Part shown: in pieces, positions 1 to 11,027 of the stretch
Numbering within the stretch: the first letter of the stretch is position 1
How the letters are laid out: the number at the start of each line of letters is the position of its first letter
Assembly (NCBI RefSeq): GCF_905147365.1
Contig: NC_056415.1
Coordinates: 11,488,001-11,552,000, forward strand
DNA from: Aricia agestis
Lineage: Eukaryota; Arthropoda; Insecta; Lepidoptera; Lycaenidae
Direction: 5' to 3'
DNA length: 64,000 nucleotides
Notes under the pieces: model-generated
What the model was told of the DNA's origin: nothing
Database searches by the model: none
What the model saw: the letters and a program-made list of their open reading frames with translations, nothing else
Made by a program: the position numbers and the translations under genes

Positions 1-409
1 TTGAAACAAAATGTTCTATATTGTCGCATACATGATACAACTTGCTCAGAAAGTTTTTAGGTCTCTTTGCAAGAGACATGTTTTTTAGGGAATAACATAA
101 AAAATGGAATAAAATTATTTTTAATGTGCCTACAAAAGAATATCTTTTATTTCATTCTGTATAAAATAAGTAATAAAAATTATTATGAATTTCAATACGA
201 GTAGGTAATTCTTTTTAATTGTATATCGAATGAATTTCTTTAATTTTTTATTTTAATAAACAAAAATATGTTTATTTAAATAAGATATTAAAGAAATTTG
301 TTATTATTTATAGTATGGTATTATTATTTATAGTATAGTAATAAAATAGGTGATATAAAGTGTAATTATTAATAATTCGATAATTAACAATTAAGTACTT
401 ATTGTACTT
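1..409. other. AT-rich sequence, no gene seen
   Basis: Very AT-rich DNA with a short local duplication of a TATTATTTATAGTAT unit near 300-345. No coding frame, RNA gene or recognisable repeat end is visible. It forms the left flank of the copia element. Confidence 0.6.
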
Positions 410-414
410 TCTTC

Positions 415-863
415 TGTTAGTCTTATTGACTTAGACTGTGAGGTCGTGGATAGATTAAATAAATGAAATTCACTTTTATATTGCGCTTTATTTAGGTTAA
501 GCGCATTCGGTAAGGCACGTCTATACTCCGAGGAGTAAAGGAGAGAAGGTGTAAAATATTTAACAGTAAAATAAACTGTGACCTGCAGGGTGAACAAAAA
601 AACGTTCCCATGCCAAATGTGAACCTGACCATTTAAACTAAAAGCAGCCTATAATAAATTATAGTTTTATGGCTTTGGTAACATTGTGTACCCTTGTTTT
701 AAGAATTATTAGTCGTTTATTAAACTTCACACAATTTCTTGACAGCAAGGTTAACATGTGGCCTGTGGGACTCAAATGGTACTTCACTTTCTCAGAACCT
801 AAATCTTTCAATACGATATCAAAAGACAGGAATTTTTGTATTCGAATTTAAGTAAATTCGACA
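415..863 (-). repeat. Copia 3' LTR
   Basis: The 449-bp LTR at the downstream end of the minus-strand element. By eye it differs from the other LTR only by one extra A in a run near 595-602. It contains AATAAA on the minus strand near 483-492, a plausible polyadenylation signal. Confidence 0.93.
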
Positions 864-876
864 CGCCCCCTCAAAA
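864..876 (-). other. Copia polypurine tract
   Basis: On the minus strand the bases directly inside the 3' LTR read TTTTTGAGGGGGCG. This purine-rich run is in the position expected of the plus-strand primer for reverse transcription. Confidence 0.75.
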
Positions 877-1179
877 ATTAATGTCTTTTGAATTAAATTC
901 AAAAGTAATATAAACCTAAAATAAAATTGCCTAAATCTCAAAACAATAAAAATAATTTAAATTAAGTATAATTTAAAATTACATTGAGTAATACCTAATT
1001 GACGAACCTTCCGTGCACTTTAACCTTGAAATCCGGGGAGATACAAAATGATCCAACATTCATTGCTAGGATGAGGGAAACCCCAGAAAAACCTCACCAG
1101 ATCATTAAATAATTAATTACTATTAGTATTTATTGAAACATTATAAAACATTATTCTTCCACATTCGTGTCCCGCAGGT

Positions 1180-3500
1180 CGCGGAACCTGGCTGCTGGCA
1201 ACGGCTCGGTCAGCATGTCCACGATCAGGTTATCTGTTGAAATATATTTCAAAATTATTGTCTTATTCACACATTATTCTCGGGAGAAGTGATATTTAAC
1301 GTCTATATGTTTGTAACTCTTGTAACTCAATGGATTATATTTTGCAATAATAATACATCCATTATTATCTCTTCGTACCTCTATATTAATAAAGGTTCTT
1401 TAATTTCAATATTAATGCTAGTAGCTGAAGTCCTTAACCACAGAGCCTCTTTAACGGCTTCATACAGAACCATAATATATTCGGCTTCTGTCGACGAGAC
1501 TGCTACTGAAACTTGCCTCTTAGAGTTCACAAACATACAACATACTTATTGTACATTCATACATACAACATAAATAATAAAAACTGTTGTAGTTTCTCTA
1601 AGTGAGTTATCACTTCCTCCCTAATTTGAATTGACATAATATCCCGTAAATAAATTATCAATTAGTTTATCTGTATAATATTATTAATTTCAGATTTGAT
1701 GTACTTTCTAAATATCTAAGCAAATACTCTTTTTAAACAAGTCAATTGTTATATGTTATTTCTTGTCCATGTGTCTAAGGTCCAAAATCCAAATATAATC
1801 AAGTACATACCATTAAGTACATAAGGCAACCAACACTTCGACATGATGCATTACATAATAATAATTATCTCATCAGATTCCAATGCTTCGAAGTTAACTT
1901 TCATTTCTAAAAGTAGCAAGTATGGATTAAAATCCATCATATTAAACTTGTTTAATTTTGCTATTATATTATATTATTATGTACTCTGGTCCTAGTTATC
2001 CTGATACCTCAGAAAAGTCTTATTTCTTTCATGTCAACCATCGAAAATTTTATTAATCCAATATTGTTCAAAGATATTCATTGCTCTTTCATTTTTCGTG
2101 CAAATAACTACATCGTCAACATATAAAATAACATTTATACTGTGGGACATCTGTCCCTTAGTTAGTATACAGTACACACAATTGTCGGCTCCCATACTTG
2201 TATTACCTATTCGAATATTTTCGAACCAGCATCTAGCGGCTTATTTTTAGCCATTTAGTGCTACATTGAGTTTACAGACTTTATTTTACATACTCAATAC
2301 TCAATCCTCCCTCGAGAACTGCCATGAACATATTATTTTATATAAAATAAAATATTTTTAATATAATAAATTATTATTTTACTCTGTTTACTTAGCCACA
2401 GAATACATAATATTAGTACAAACTTAGCCTCAGTGTATTATTGTTGTTGTACTGAAGAAAAGTATGAATTTACTATCAATATGTTCACTATTTCTATTTT
2501 AGTTTGGTACCATAAAAAAATCTAAGTGGCTACTCTGACTTGTATAGCATTGTTTACAAAATTACAATAATTGTTTCTATTGTTTTGTTCATTGTAATTT
2601 GTAAGGGGCACTTGACGAACTAGGATTTGACATTTCTTTACCTGAGTGTACATTTATTGGATTAAATTTAAATTCGACTTAAGAAAGCTTTTCTCATTTA
2701 GGGTCACATCGCTTATTACCAAGTCCTTTTAATTTTCCACATCATAAACTCTATAATATACCCATTTGGTTCATACCCCAATAATGGCTTTAGATGATTT
2801 TTTTTCATCGAATTTGTTTCTACCGGTTTTACATGCACATATACAGTTGAACCAAACACTTTTAGGTATTTAATTTGGGGTTTCTTATTGTGCCACATTT
2901 CATAAGGTATTTTATTTACCTTCAATGACTTTATTGGTGTCATATTTATAAAATACGTTGCAGTTAACTCAGCATCGTCTCATAACACTTTTTTTTTATT
3001 AAGCACCAGATGTCATTGTTCGCGCCTTTTCTGTAATAGTTCCATTACAGAAAAGTACCTTTCTTTCAGATATTATGCCATTAAACTGTGGAGTTCATGG
3101 TATTGCGAGATAATTACTTTCATACCCTTTAACACATTTTGTTGGACCATTTTGATTATAACTATTAACGCAATAAAAAAATTTAACTATTTTATGTTTT
3201 ATCTAGCTTCACCTCTTTTTCGACAAAATCTTTAATTCAATCATTGCAAGCATATCGGATTTGTGTCTTATAAGATATGTTGCGCAATAAAGAGTAAAAT
3301 CACCAATAAAATAGAACAGAATATAATTGTCATTATTTACAGAAGGTGGTATCATTAGCCCACAAACATCTGACTGAATATTAAATGTTCTTTCATTTCT
3401 GTAACGGTAGTCTGGCTTGTTAGCTGTAAATAAGCATGCTTCACACTGCATACATTTTGATTTGCCCATAATAATTATGACCTAATCGTTGATATTTATG
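1180..3500 (-). pseudogene. Decayed copia pol (integrase, RT, RNase H)
   Basis: No long frame survives, but short stretches match copia pol in order. Near 3470-3495 there is a GAG-pre-integrase-like RLGH motif. At 3209-3469 there is an integrase-like fragment with CxxC and SDVCG. At 2716-2943 an integrase C-terminal piece contains YEMWHNKKP and LKVFGS. Around 2040-2130 the RT motif LYVDDVVICTKNE is in frame. At about 1430-1510 an RNase H end reads SSTEAEY and KEALWLR. Large RT stretches between these are missing or unreadable. The family function, reverse transcription and integration, is lost in this copy. Confidence 0.88.
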
Positions 3501-3507
3501 ATCAAGA

Positions 3508-4845
3508 TTATAGACAGGCTTGCAGACTTCCGGAACGTTTAATCAAGTTTATACGTACCTTGAATTCCAGAGTAAACAGGTTGTTTACGGTCTTACCGGA
3601 CATCACGGGCTTACCGTGGCAGTACACCATTACCCCATCGTCACCAATGGTCACGGAGTATCCGGCTTGTTGCATCTTGGTAACGGACAGCAAGTTGCAC
3701 GGGACATCAGGACTGTACAGCACGTTTTCTATCTTTCCTTCGATACCCAAGTTGCTCGTAACAGAGATTGATCCAATCTTCGACGTGGAGATGAATGTTT
3801 CATTTTTCGCCACTGATATTTTGATTGGTGTTGTAAGTGTGCGAAAGTAGCTTGCTATATCTTCTCGATTCGTGATATGATCGGATGCTCCAGAGTCCAA
3901 TAAGAATATAATTTTATCTTGCTTATATTCTGTTTGCATTATGGCTCCTGCCATAAAAACAAAACTCGATGTAGTCGGCGATGATTGAATTGTGTCAACA
4001 CTTGTTGCATGAGCAGTGTTAATTGTTGTCTGGGTATTATTTGGTTTAGTCTTCATAACACGTAGGTAGTAGCGACATTCATTTTTGTAATGTCCCTTTT
4101 TCTTGCAGTAATGGCATATCACAACTTTCTTCTTATTAGATATCATGTTATTGTCGAATTTCGGCTTCTTATATTCTATTCTTCGAGGATTCTTCATAAC
4201 TGGTCTTCGTTGGAAGTCTTCGTGTTGCAGATGATTATTTTTAATTTGAGCATGAATAATTTTTCCGCTTGTGTCTAGTTTCTCGTTGTTTAGTTTAATT
4301 TCGTGGTCGAGGAGTCGCATCTTCAGGAAGTTGAGCGTAATATCGTCTTCTGAGAGTGTTTCGATTGCGGTGACAATACCGTCATAGGCAGGCGGAAGAG
4401 TCAGCAATAGTTGAGATACCTTATCTCCCTCCATCACAGTTGCGCCAGAAGTCGCTAGCTCGGATATTAAAATATCAAAATGCATAAAATGTTGATTCAA
4501 GGTGGTATCTCCTTGGAGTATCATATTTAATAACTTCTTTCTGGTTGACAGCTGTTTAGCCGTACTTTTTCTCTCGAAAATGTTGTCTAGTGTAGACAGT
4601 ATTTCCCTCGACGTTGACTCTTGTCCCACGTGACTGATATAGGCATCGGACAGGTATTCAATGATAACGTTTTTAGCTGTCTGCTCGGCTCTCTTCCACT
4701 TGTTGTCAGGTGTAACCGGAACTGGCTTCTCAATAACGTAAATCACGTCTAGGTCACTTAAAAGGCTTCGGATTCTGAATTTCCAGATGTTGTAATTTTC
4801 TCCGATGAAAATCGGAATATTTCTCTTGGTCTTCTTTTTCTCCAT
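3508..4845 (-). CDS. Copia Gag-protease polyprotein (445 aa)
   Basis: An intact frame opening with an ATG just inside the primer binding site. Residues 1-200 have the Ty1/copia Gag capsid-like character (FIGENYNIWKFRIRSLL). A CCHC zinc knuckle follows at residues 244-257 (CHYCKKKGHYKNEC). A retropepsin motif LLDSGASDH sits at 315-322, with D317 as the expected catalytic aspartate. The protein should package element RNA into virus-like particles and cut the polyprotein. The frame ends in an aberrant tail just where the GAG-pre-integrase region should begin, so the natural Gag-Pol continuation was lost by a frameshift or deletion near 3500. Family identity is certain; activity is unknown. Confidence 0.9.
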   Translation of the reverse strand: MEKKKTKRNIPIFIGENYNIWKFRIRSLLSDLDVIYVIEKPVPVTPDNKWKRAEQTAKNVIIEYLSDAYISHVGQESTSREILSTLDNIFERKSTAKQLSTRKKLLNMILQGDTTLNQHFMHFDILISELATSGATVMEGDKVSQLLLTLPPAYDGIVTAIETLSEDDITLNFLKMRLLDHEIKLNNEKLDTSGKIIHAQIKNNHLQHEDFQRRPVMKNPRRIEYKKPKFDNNMISNKKKVVICHYCKKKGHYKNECRYYLRVMKTKPNNTQTTINTAHATSVDTIQSSPTTSSFVFMAGAIMQTEYKQDKIIFLLDSGASDHITNREDIASYFRTLTTPIKISVAKNETFISTSKIGSISVTSNLGIEGKIENVLYSPDVPCNLLSVTKMQQAGYSVTIGDDGVMVYCHGKPVMSGKTVNNLFTLEFKVRINLIKRSGSLQACL

Positions 4846-4924
4846 TTTGTTGTTTTTTTAAAAGTTCGAATTTCACAATCACTTTTAGTTCAAAAACTAT
4901 TTTAACTTTTATTTAATCACTGCG

Positions 4925-4944
4925 TTGACTGGGCCACCATAACC
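4925..4944 (-). other. Copia primer binding site
   Basis: Directly inside the 5' LTR the minus strand reads GGTTATGGTGGCCCAGTC. Copia elements prime from a half-molecule of initiator tRNA-Met, whose complement is GGTTATGGGCCCAG. Here two extra bases (TG) interrupt that match. The first eight bases next to the LTR pair perfectly. Confidence 0.6.
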
Positions 4945-5392
4945 TGTTAGTCTTATTGACTTAGACTGTGAGGTCGTGGATAGATTAAATAAATGAAATT
5001 CACTTTTATATTGCGCTTTATTTAGGTTAAGCGCATTCGGTAAGGCACGTCTATACTCCGAGGAGTAAAGGAGAGAAGGTGTAAAATATTTAACAGTAAA
5101 ATAAACTGTGACCTGCAGGGTGAACAAAAAACGTTCCCATGCCAAATGTGAACCTGACCATTTAAACTAAAAGCAGCCTATAATAAATTATAGTTTTATG
5201 GCTTTGGTAACATTGTGTACCCTTGTTTTAAGAATTATTAGTCGTTTATTAAACTTCACACAATTTCTTGACAGCAAGGTTAACATGTGGCCTGTGGGAC
5301 TCAAATGGTACTTCACTTTCTCAGAACCTAAATCTTTCAATACGATATCAAAAGACAGGAATTTTTGTATTCGAATTTAAGTAAATTCGACA
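4945..5392 (-). repeat. Copia 5' LTR
   Basis: The 448-bp upstream LTR of the minus-strand element. It is identical to the 3' LTR apart from one A in a homopolymer. It should carry the element promoter; a TATA-like TATAATA is present on the minus strand near 5180-5190. Confidence 0.93.
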
Positions 5393-5744
5393 TCTTCTAA
5401 CTTTTAATTACAATACTGATACAAATAAATCAAAAATACAACTGATACCTTACATGAGTGACAGGACTTTTAAGCCCTAGTGGCTGTAAGTGAATAGTAA
5501 TAAATTCCAACCTAAAAAAACGACCCATAACTCAACGAACAATTACTCCTTTGGGTTGCAGCGAGTCGTAGCGTTGCTTCAATCTATCGACGTACCTAGT
5601 AAAGGTTTTTTAATTTCTTCGCATCGACGCAACTCAAAGGACATACACTACGTTATTCGGTATTCCTTTGCAACGCAACCCCCCGAAGCAATGTGGCCGT
5701 TGGCCTCGCTCTAACAGAGCCTCAAGCTGCCATAATGTTAGCCG

Positions 5745-5804
5745 GCGAATTGTGCTAGCAATTTGCGAACTGTGATAGTAAATTGCGAATGGTGATAGTA
5801 AATT
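5745..5804. repeat. Three 20-bp tandem repeats
   Basis: Three adjacent 20-bp units, each beginning GCGAA(T/C) and containing GTGATAGTAAATT or a close variant. Units two and three differ by two bases. Confidence 0.85.
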
Positions 5805-5993
5805 GTTGAAGTTCAGGTGCAGCCCGAACAAAGGCCCGGCCAAACGCCGACCAATTGCTCTTTTCAATTTCAAATTTTCCTCTCCAACGAGTTCCGCTAT
5901 TTATCTTTGTGGTTTCGCGCGGTGTCTGCAAAATGTTTTTACACCGATTTAAGAAGTAATATGAGTTCCTAGTATATTATATTGCATCTTTTT

Positions 5994-6125
5994 GAGATGT
6001 TTTAGGACTTTTTTACCAGGTTTATAAATTATGTCCAAATAAAGACTCTATTCTACTTAGAGATGTTTTAGGACTTTTTTACCAGGTTTATAAATTGTGT
6101 CCAAATAAAAGACTCAATTCTCCTT
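5994..6125. repeat. Tandem duplication of a 66-bp unit
   Basis: Two head-to-tail units start with GAGATGTTTTAGGAC and end in TCC-AAATAAA-GACTC-like sequence. They differ by a few substitutions and small indels. No function is suggested. Confidence 0.85.
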
Positions 6126-6175
6126 AAGTCCTAAGTACTCATTTTGCTCCTTTAGATTTAAGTGACTGGAAACGG

Positions 6176-6609
6176 TTTTTAGGGTTCCGTACCCAAAGGG
6201 AAAAACGGAATATTACTAAGACTTCGTTGTCTGTCTGCCTCCAGGCTGTATCTCAAGAACCGCTATAGCTAGACTTCTGAAATTTTCACAGATTGTTGCC
6301 GCTTGGGCTATAACAACAAATACTGAAAACAAAATAAAATTAATATTTAAGGGCCCATACACCAAACGTGATTTTTTTCGGCCTCTTTTGCTCTATATCA
6401 ATAATGGCAAGAGCTACGGCACTTGAATTTTTCACACATTCTTTTGTTATAAGTATGTGTACTTCAATGTTTATAATATCTAATATTAAAATAAAATAAA
6501 AATTTGAGGGGGCTCCCATACAAAAAAAAAACGCAATTTTTAGCATATTTTTGCTTTGTATCGGTACGGAATCCTTTGTGCGCGAGTCCAACTCGCACTT
6601 GGCCGATTT
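6176..6609 (+). repeat. GGGTTCCGTACC-family interspersed repeat
   Basis: This begins TTTTTAGGGTTCCGTACCC, runs through a (GTCT)n-like stretch, and ends with GAGTCCAACTCGCACTTGG. The same two ends recur at 6629-7251, 27024-27606, 32071-32305 (partial) and 34870-35333, defining one family of about 430-620 bp. It has no coding capacity. Such repeats are common in lepidopteran genomes; I cannot assign it to a transposon class. Confidence 0.85.
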
Positions 6610-6628
6610 GTTACAAAATCGTTTAAAA

Positions 6629-7251
6629 AAACCCGGCCAAGTGCCAGTTGGACTCGCCCATGAAGGATTCCGCAGCAGCAATAAGATTTATTTCTATGAA
6701 ATTAAAAGGTTTTTGATTTATTTTTATATTTCAGTTGATTTAATGAAAGTTAAATTAAGGTTTACCATTTATGACGTATAAAAAAGCTACTTGCTAGATC
6801 TCGTTCAAACCCATTTTAGTTGGTAGTTTTTATTGTAATGTATATTATATATTGTTTTTAGAACTATCATGCCCCTACTTTAGAAGTTAGAGGGGGACAC
6901 ACACACATTTTACCACTTTGGAAGACCCCTCTTTTTAGTAATTGTTCCATTTTTGAATCAAAATCTTAATACGGTTCACAGACTACATCTACTTACCAAG
7001 TTTCAATCGCGAGTCCGACTCGCACTTGGCTGATTTTTGGATTTATTATTTTATTTTATTATATTTGGTAATTATTTTAATTTATTTTATTTAAATATTC
7101 ATTTTATGATATTATTTGGAATGCTGTGAATAGAAAATGGGTATATTTATTTTATTGATACAGGTTACTGGAGACAGACAGACGGACAGACAGACATCGA
7201 AGTCTTAGTAATAGGGTCCCGTTTTTGCCCTTTGGGTACGGAACCCTAAAA
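6629..7251 (-). repeat. GGGTTCCGTACC-family repeat, inverted copy
   Basis: A second copy in the opposite orientation. It starts with CGGCCAAGTGCCAGTTGG, ends with the GACAGACAGACGGACAGAC microsatellite arm and finishes TTTGGGTACGGAACCCTAAAA. A further fragment of the GAGTCCGACTCGCACTTGG end lies inside it near 7005-7030. With the preceding copy it makes a large inverted pair. Confidence 0.85.
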
Positions 7252-7501
7252 AAAACATGTAAGCGGCGTCACGCTACTTGCCGTTTCGATATTTTGTTGT
7301 TGCGTCCCGTTTCCTTAATATTATAATGATTGTTGATTGAGCGTCCAGCTCAATCATTTTTAAATATTATGTCATTAGGTAAATTATTCATTAATAGCAC
7401 ATTGTGCATTAGTGGCGGGTAATTCGCCATAATTATAGAGCTTAACTGCAATCTACTATTGAAGTGTGTAATGTCAATATAATATGTATTAGATTTGAAT
7501 T

Positions 7502-7658
7502 ACTAACTATTTACCTAAAAAAATTTAGTTTGTTATTATTTTTAGCAATATTCCGCGAAAACGTTTTCGCGGAATATTGCTAAAAATAATAACAAACTAA
7601 ATTTAAACTATGGATTTCCGCAAAGTAACGCCTGATTCCATTAACTAACTATTTACCT
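7502..7658. repeat. Foldback insertion with 15-bp direct flanks
   Basis: A 127-bp insert (7517-7643) is flanked by the direct repeat ACTAACTATTTACCT (7502-7516 and 7644-7658), which looks like a target duplication. The insert holds a perfect palindrome at 7521-7604 with two 42-base arms and no spacer. Its right part extends through ATGGATTTCCGCAAAGTAACG. The same sequence occurs as a single arm at 31569-31655, so the palindrome is one repeat unit joined to its own inverse. Confidence 0.9.
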
Positions 7659-7659
7659 G

Positions 7660-9644
7660 CCGACGGGCACATAATATGGTATGCACATTGAATAACAACT
7701 GGGCTAGGGCTTTTATTTACTATGTGAATAATACAGGTTGTGACAAAATAAAGTGATAAATAAACTTTAGGATGTGTGTGCAGTGTGCCCCTTTTGTACA
7801 GTTCACTGTAAAAGCCGCTATACTTAAATATATTGTTTTGTGATTTGTATGGGCAAGCGCCCCAGTGTCATAAGTTTGCTTATACAAAAGTTTAAAAAAA
7901 GTTAGTCTTTCAGCGCTGCTACTTTCACATTGAACTCACCCTAATGAATTATCATCTCGTTTTGTTACCCTTACAATATAATATTTTCACTCATAATGTA
8001 TGATGCCAAATATTACAGTACAATATGAAAATGGTTGTAGGTATAGTAGATAGCAGGGCTTTGTACTTGTCTCATACATTGGAAAAGTACGGTTCCGCGG
8101 GATAAAGTAATTTCATTATAACGAATTTATCGTACGTCTAGTATAGTGGACGATAAGGTATAATAACAATTTTATTCTTTTAAAAGGACGCCAAACAGGA
8201 TCAAGCTATCAGGTGAGGATCACGCTGCACTTATGTCGTATTTTGCTTTGAAAACCACTAGCTAGATTTTTCTCCTTTATCTTTAGCACTTGAATAAAAA
8301 AGTATAAAAACTTCATATTGCTTCATAATTATTTGTAAGAAAAACAGAAAGTTTAGTAAATTATTCAGAAAAGACAGTATAATATACTTACTATGAGTAT
8401 CTAAGATTAAATTTAATGACTACCAAATAAACGAAAAGTATTTTATCAAACGTATAGTTGGTAAGGCAATTTTAATAGTACGTGATCCTGATCAGACTAA
8501 AGCCCACGAGGCTACGCCCTACGTCTCACGTAGCAAGAGACAAGTTTATTAATTCGAGCCTTAGTGCTATAACGATAAGAGCGAATAGTGGTTAACACCG
8601 TACTCGTAAGGTGATGTTTTAATTCCCCACAATGTTCACATTATCCAGGATGTGTTTTGTTTAATAGGAATTTTGTTAGAGACTGTCTTCGCTTATACAA
8701 TAGAAATGTAAACAGTATACCTATTTTTATAAAAAAACAGCTCAAATTGGACACACACACAAAACTCTGGTTGTTTCAGAACAGCGATTTCAAGTAACTT
8801 ATGCTAAAGATTTTACATATCTAAATATTATTTCAGGTAACAAAGCTCTGGTTGTTTCGGAACAGCGATTTCAGGTAACTTATGAGAACAAAGGGTATGC
8901 TAAGATGACAAGCGCTTAACGCGCGTTGTGATAACGCGGAATTGAATTCGTGAAAACGCTCCTCTACATTTTAATGTGTACGGACTGAATAAAATGTAAT
9001 TGTACGCGCGTCATCAAATCGCGCATAATATCATCTGAATATATTATCCTTTGCAAATATCACATCGCGTGCGTTAGCCTTGTGTCTATGTTCAGAGAGT
9101 TTAATTTGGCCAAGTTACTCTACTGGATATATTCATATTGTGCTCATAATGTAACTCGTATACAGAAATTAATTACCTTGATTCAAAGTTCCGCGTAAGT
9201 TTATTCTGTTGTAAGTTGTGTTAGGGAGTTGTGTTTATAATTCGCGGTTGAGTTCCTAACCGGTGCTTTGTTGTCATCCACCCCTTGATATTTACACTGT
9301 ATGAGGGTAACGTGTTTATCATAAGTATGATATGGTAGATTATGTAGCTGGGCTACTTTGTGATAGATGTAGCTTTTATTCTATGTATCGTAATTACTTA
9401 CTTTTGCCTGTATTATGTATAACAGTCTTTCAAACAATGAAGACAAAGCTTACTATATTTTTATCTTCAAATAGCATCTTTGTGTATTAACTTTGCTCTG
9501 TATAGGTAAAGTAGTGTCGATTTCCCCCGTTTCCCTATGTAGGTAATCATACCTACATAGGTAGACCATCAGGTCTTTAAAACTACGCAATGGATTTTGC
9601 ACCGGTTGCTACAGTCTAAAGTTTGAACAAAATATACCCTTTGG
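7660..9644. other. Non-coding interval, no gene seen
   Basis: No convincing coding frame, tRNA or repeat family. Visible structure is limited to a dispersed duplication (8763-8803 and 8843-8883, unit CTCTGGTTGTTTC-GAACAGCG) and a short inverted repeat at 9533-9560 (CCTATGTAGGTA, 4-base loop, then its complement). It could be intergenic or intronic. Confidence 0.5.
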
Positions 9645-9888
9645 GTCTAGAGCAGGGGTCGGCAAGTAATTTTAGGTGGGGTCCGGATACTGTGGGAAAA
9701 TTTTAACGATGTCCAGAAAAAAACACACTTGTCATATGTAGCTTAGAAAATATTATTTTAATTAATAAAGGTATTGAGTATACCTTATCTATGTATTAAT
9801 TGGTACTTGGTATAAAATACATTTCAATATTTCGCGGTCCGAGATTCGACCTTTCGCGGTCCGCCTGTTGCCTACCGCTGGTCTAGTT
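9645..9888. mobile_element. hAT-type MITE (228 bp)
   Basis: The element at 9653-9880 begins CAGGGGTCGGCAA and ends TTGCCTACCGCTG, imperfect terminal inverted repeats of the CAGNGGT type known for hAT elements. The 8-bp flanks are GTCTAGAG (9645-9652) and GTCTAGTT (9881-9888), matching at 6 of 8 and fitting the hAT 8-bp target duplication with later decay. Near the right end CTTTCGCGGTCCG is repeated. There is no coding capacity, so it would need a transposase supplied in trans. Confidence 0.8.
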
Positions 9889-11027
9889 TCGACTTTAGTC
9901 ACAAAATTTTGTACTAATTATGACTTAAACTTCTATGAATATTATTGACTCGCCTCGTGGGTTGGACCAAAGTAATAAAATATAGAATAATCTATGCCGA
10001 TTTCACAAAATGAAATTGAAAAATTAAACAAGCCTTTCTTATATTGTAGCCGCAGCCAGATTAATAGTGCCACTAGAAATCAATAACTATTTGTATAGAA
10101 GTGAAAACTCATTACCTTGTAACGACCGCTACCTATAGACCTCTGACCCCGACCTCAGTAGCCATCTTGTAAAATGTCACTGTTTCCCGCCATTCGCCAA
10201 CCACGTATTCTAAACATGAAATTTAATCATACGTAAGGGCGCGTAATAACATTGTCATTTTGTATGAATTTCGTTATTAAAATATAATAAACTTATATTA
10301 AACGGCTAATGTAACAACGTAAATGCGTAAAGGCATGTCTAAATTATTATGAGGTATACTTTGAGTTAAAGTTGATAATATCAACTTCAACTCAAAAACA
10401 AAATTAACGCGGCTGTCGCATAGCAATTGAAAATCTATTGTGTCTGCGATTCCCACGATCGAGGTATTAAAAGTAATATCAACTTGATATTACTTTAATT
10501 AAAGTTGTTTTTAGTTTGTCTCCATTTCAATTCATTAAAATATCTCACCCTACTATAGTTTGTGCGTTTGATGATATGCGTGACACATTATAATTGACAA
10601 TAGTTGGGAAGTTACCTAATAAAAATTAATCGATCGTTTAAAAATATCGAATCACTTCGTAAAGGAATTGCAATCGAAATTATCGATTTCGTACTGACAT
10701 TTCAGTGGTGCCGGCGATTTACGATGGCCGCCCTTTTTTATCGATTTGATTTCGATTCTACAGAGTCAATCTCTATTGACATAATTTATAATTTTTATTA
10801 ATAAGTTAGCATTTAGCATCTTTTCATTTTTATTCATTTACAATTATAGGAAACATTTGTTTTTGTAGATGGAATATAAATTATTAAATTTTGATTTTTT
10901 TTGTTTTCTTTCTTCTGTAAAAAAAACCCTTAGCAAGGAACATGAAAACTGTCACCCATATCATCTTAGAACGCGCAAAATATAATATGAAAACTTTACA
11001 GTACGTACATATAGCTTTATAGTATTA
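9889..11027. other. Non-coding interval with small palindromes
   Basis: No gene is recognised. Two small inverted repeats are visible: AAGTTGATAATATCAACTT near 10369-10390, and AAGTAATATCAACTTGATATTACTT near 10470-10496. They share the sequence TATCAACTT. Nothing else can be supported. Confidence 0.5.

Larger units (their letters stand above)
410..5397 (-). mobile_element. Ty1/copia LTR retrotransposon with target duplications
   Basis: A minus-strand LTR retrotransposon occupies 415-5392. Its two LTRs (415-863 and 4945-5392) start with TGTTAG and end with CGACA on the plus strand. They are flanked by the perfect 5-bp target duplication TCTTC (410-414 and 5393-5397). Inside, reading right to left, come a tRNA-like primer binding site, a Gag-protease frame, and remains of integrase, reverse transcriptase and RNase H in the copia order (integrase before RT), then a polypurine tract. 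Gag is intact but pol is broken by stops, frameshifts and probable deletions, so this copy could not move on its own. Confidence 0.93.
5398..6175. other. Non-coding interval with short tandem repeats
   Basis: No gene is recognisable. Short frames around 5490-5870 have no protein-like motif. The interval contains the two tandem repeats listed separately and is otherwise unassigned. Confidence 0.5.

Noticed and set aside
5744..8883. CRISPR-like array from short direct repeats
   Set aside because: The repeats are adjacent, only two or three units, and the genome is eukaryotic.
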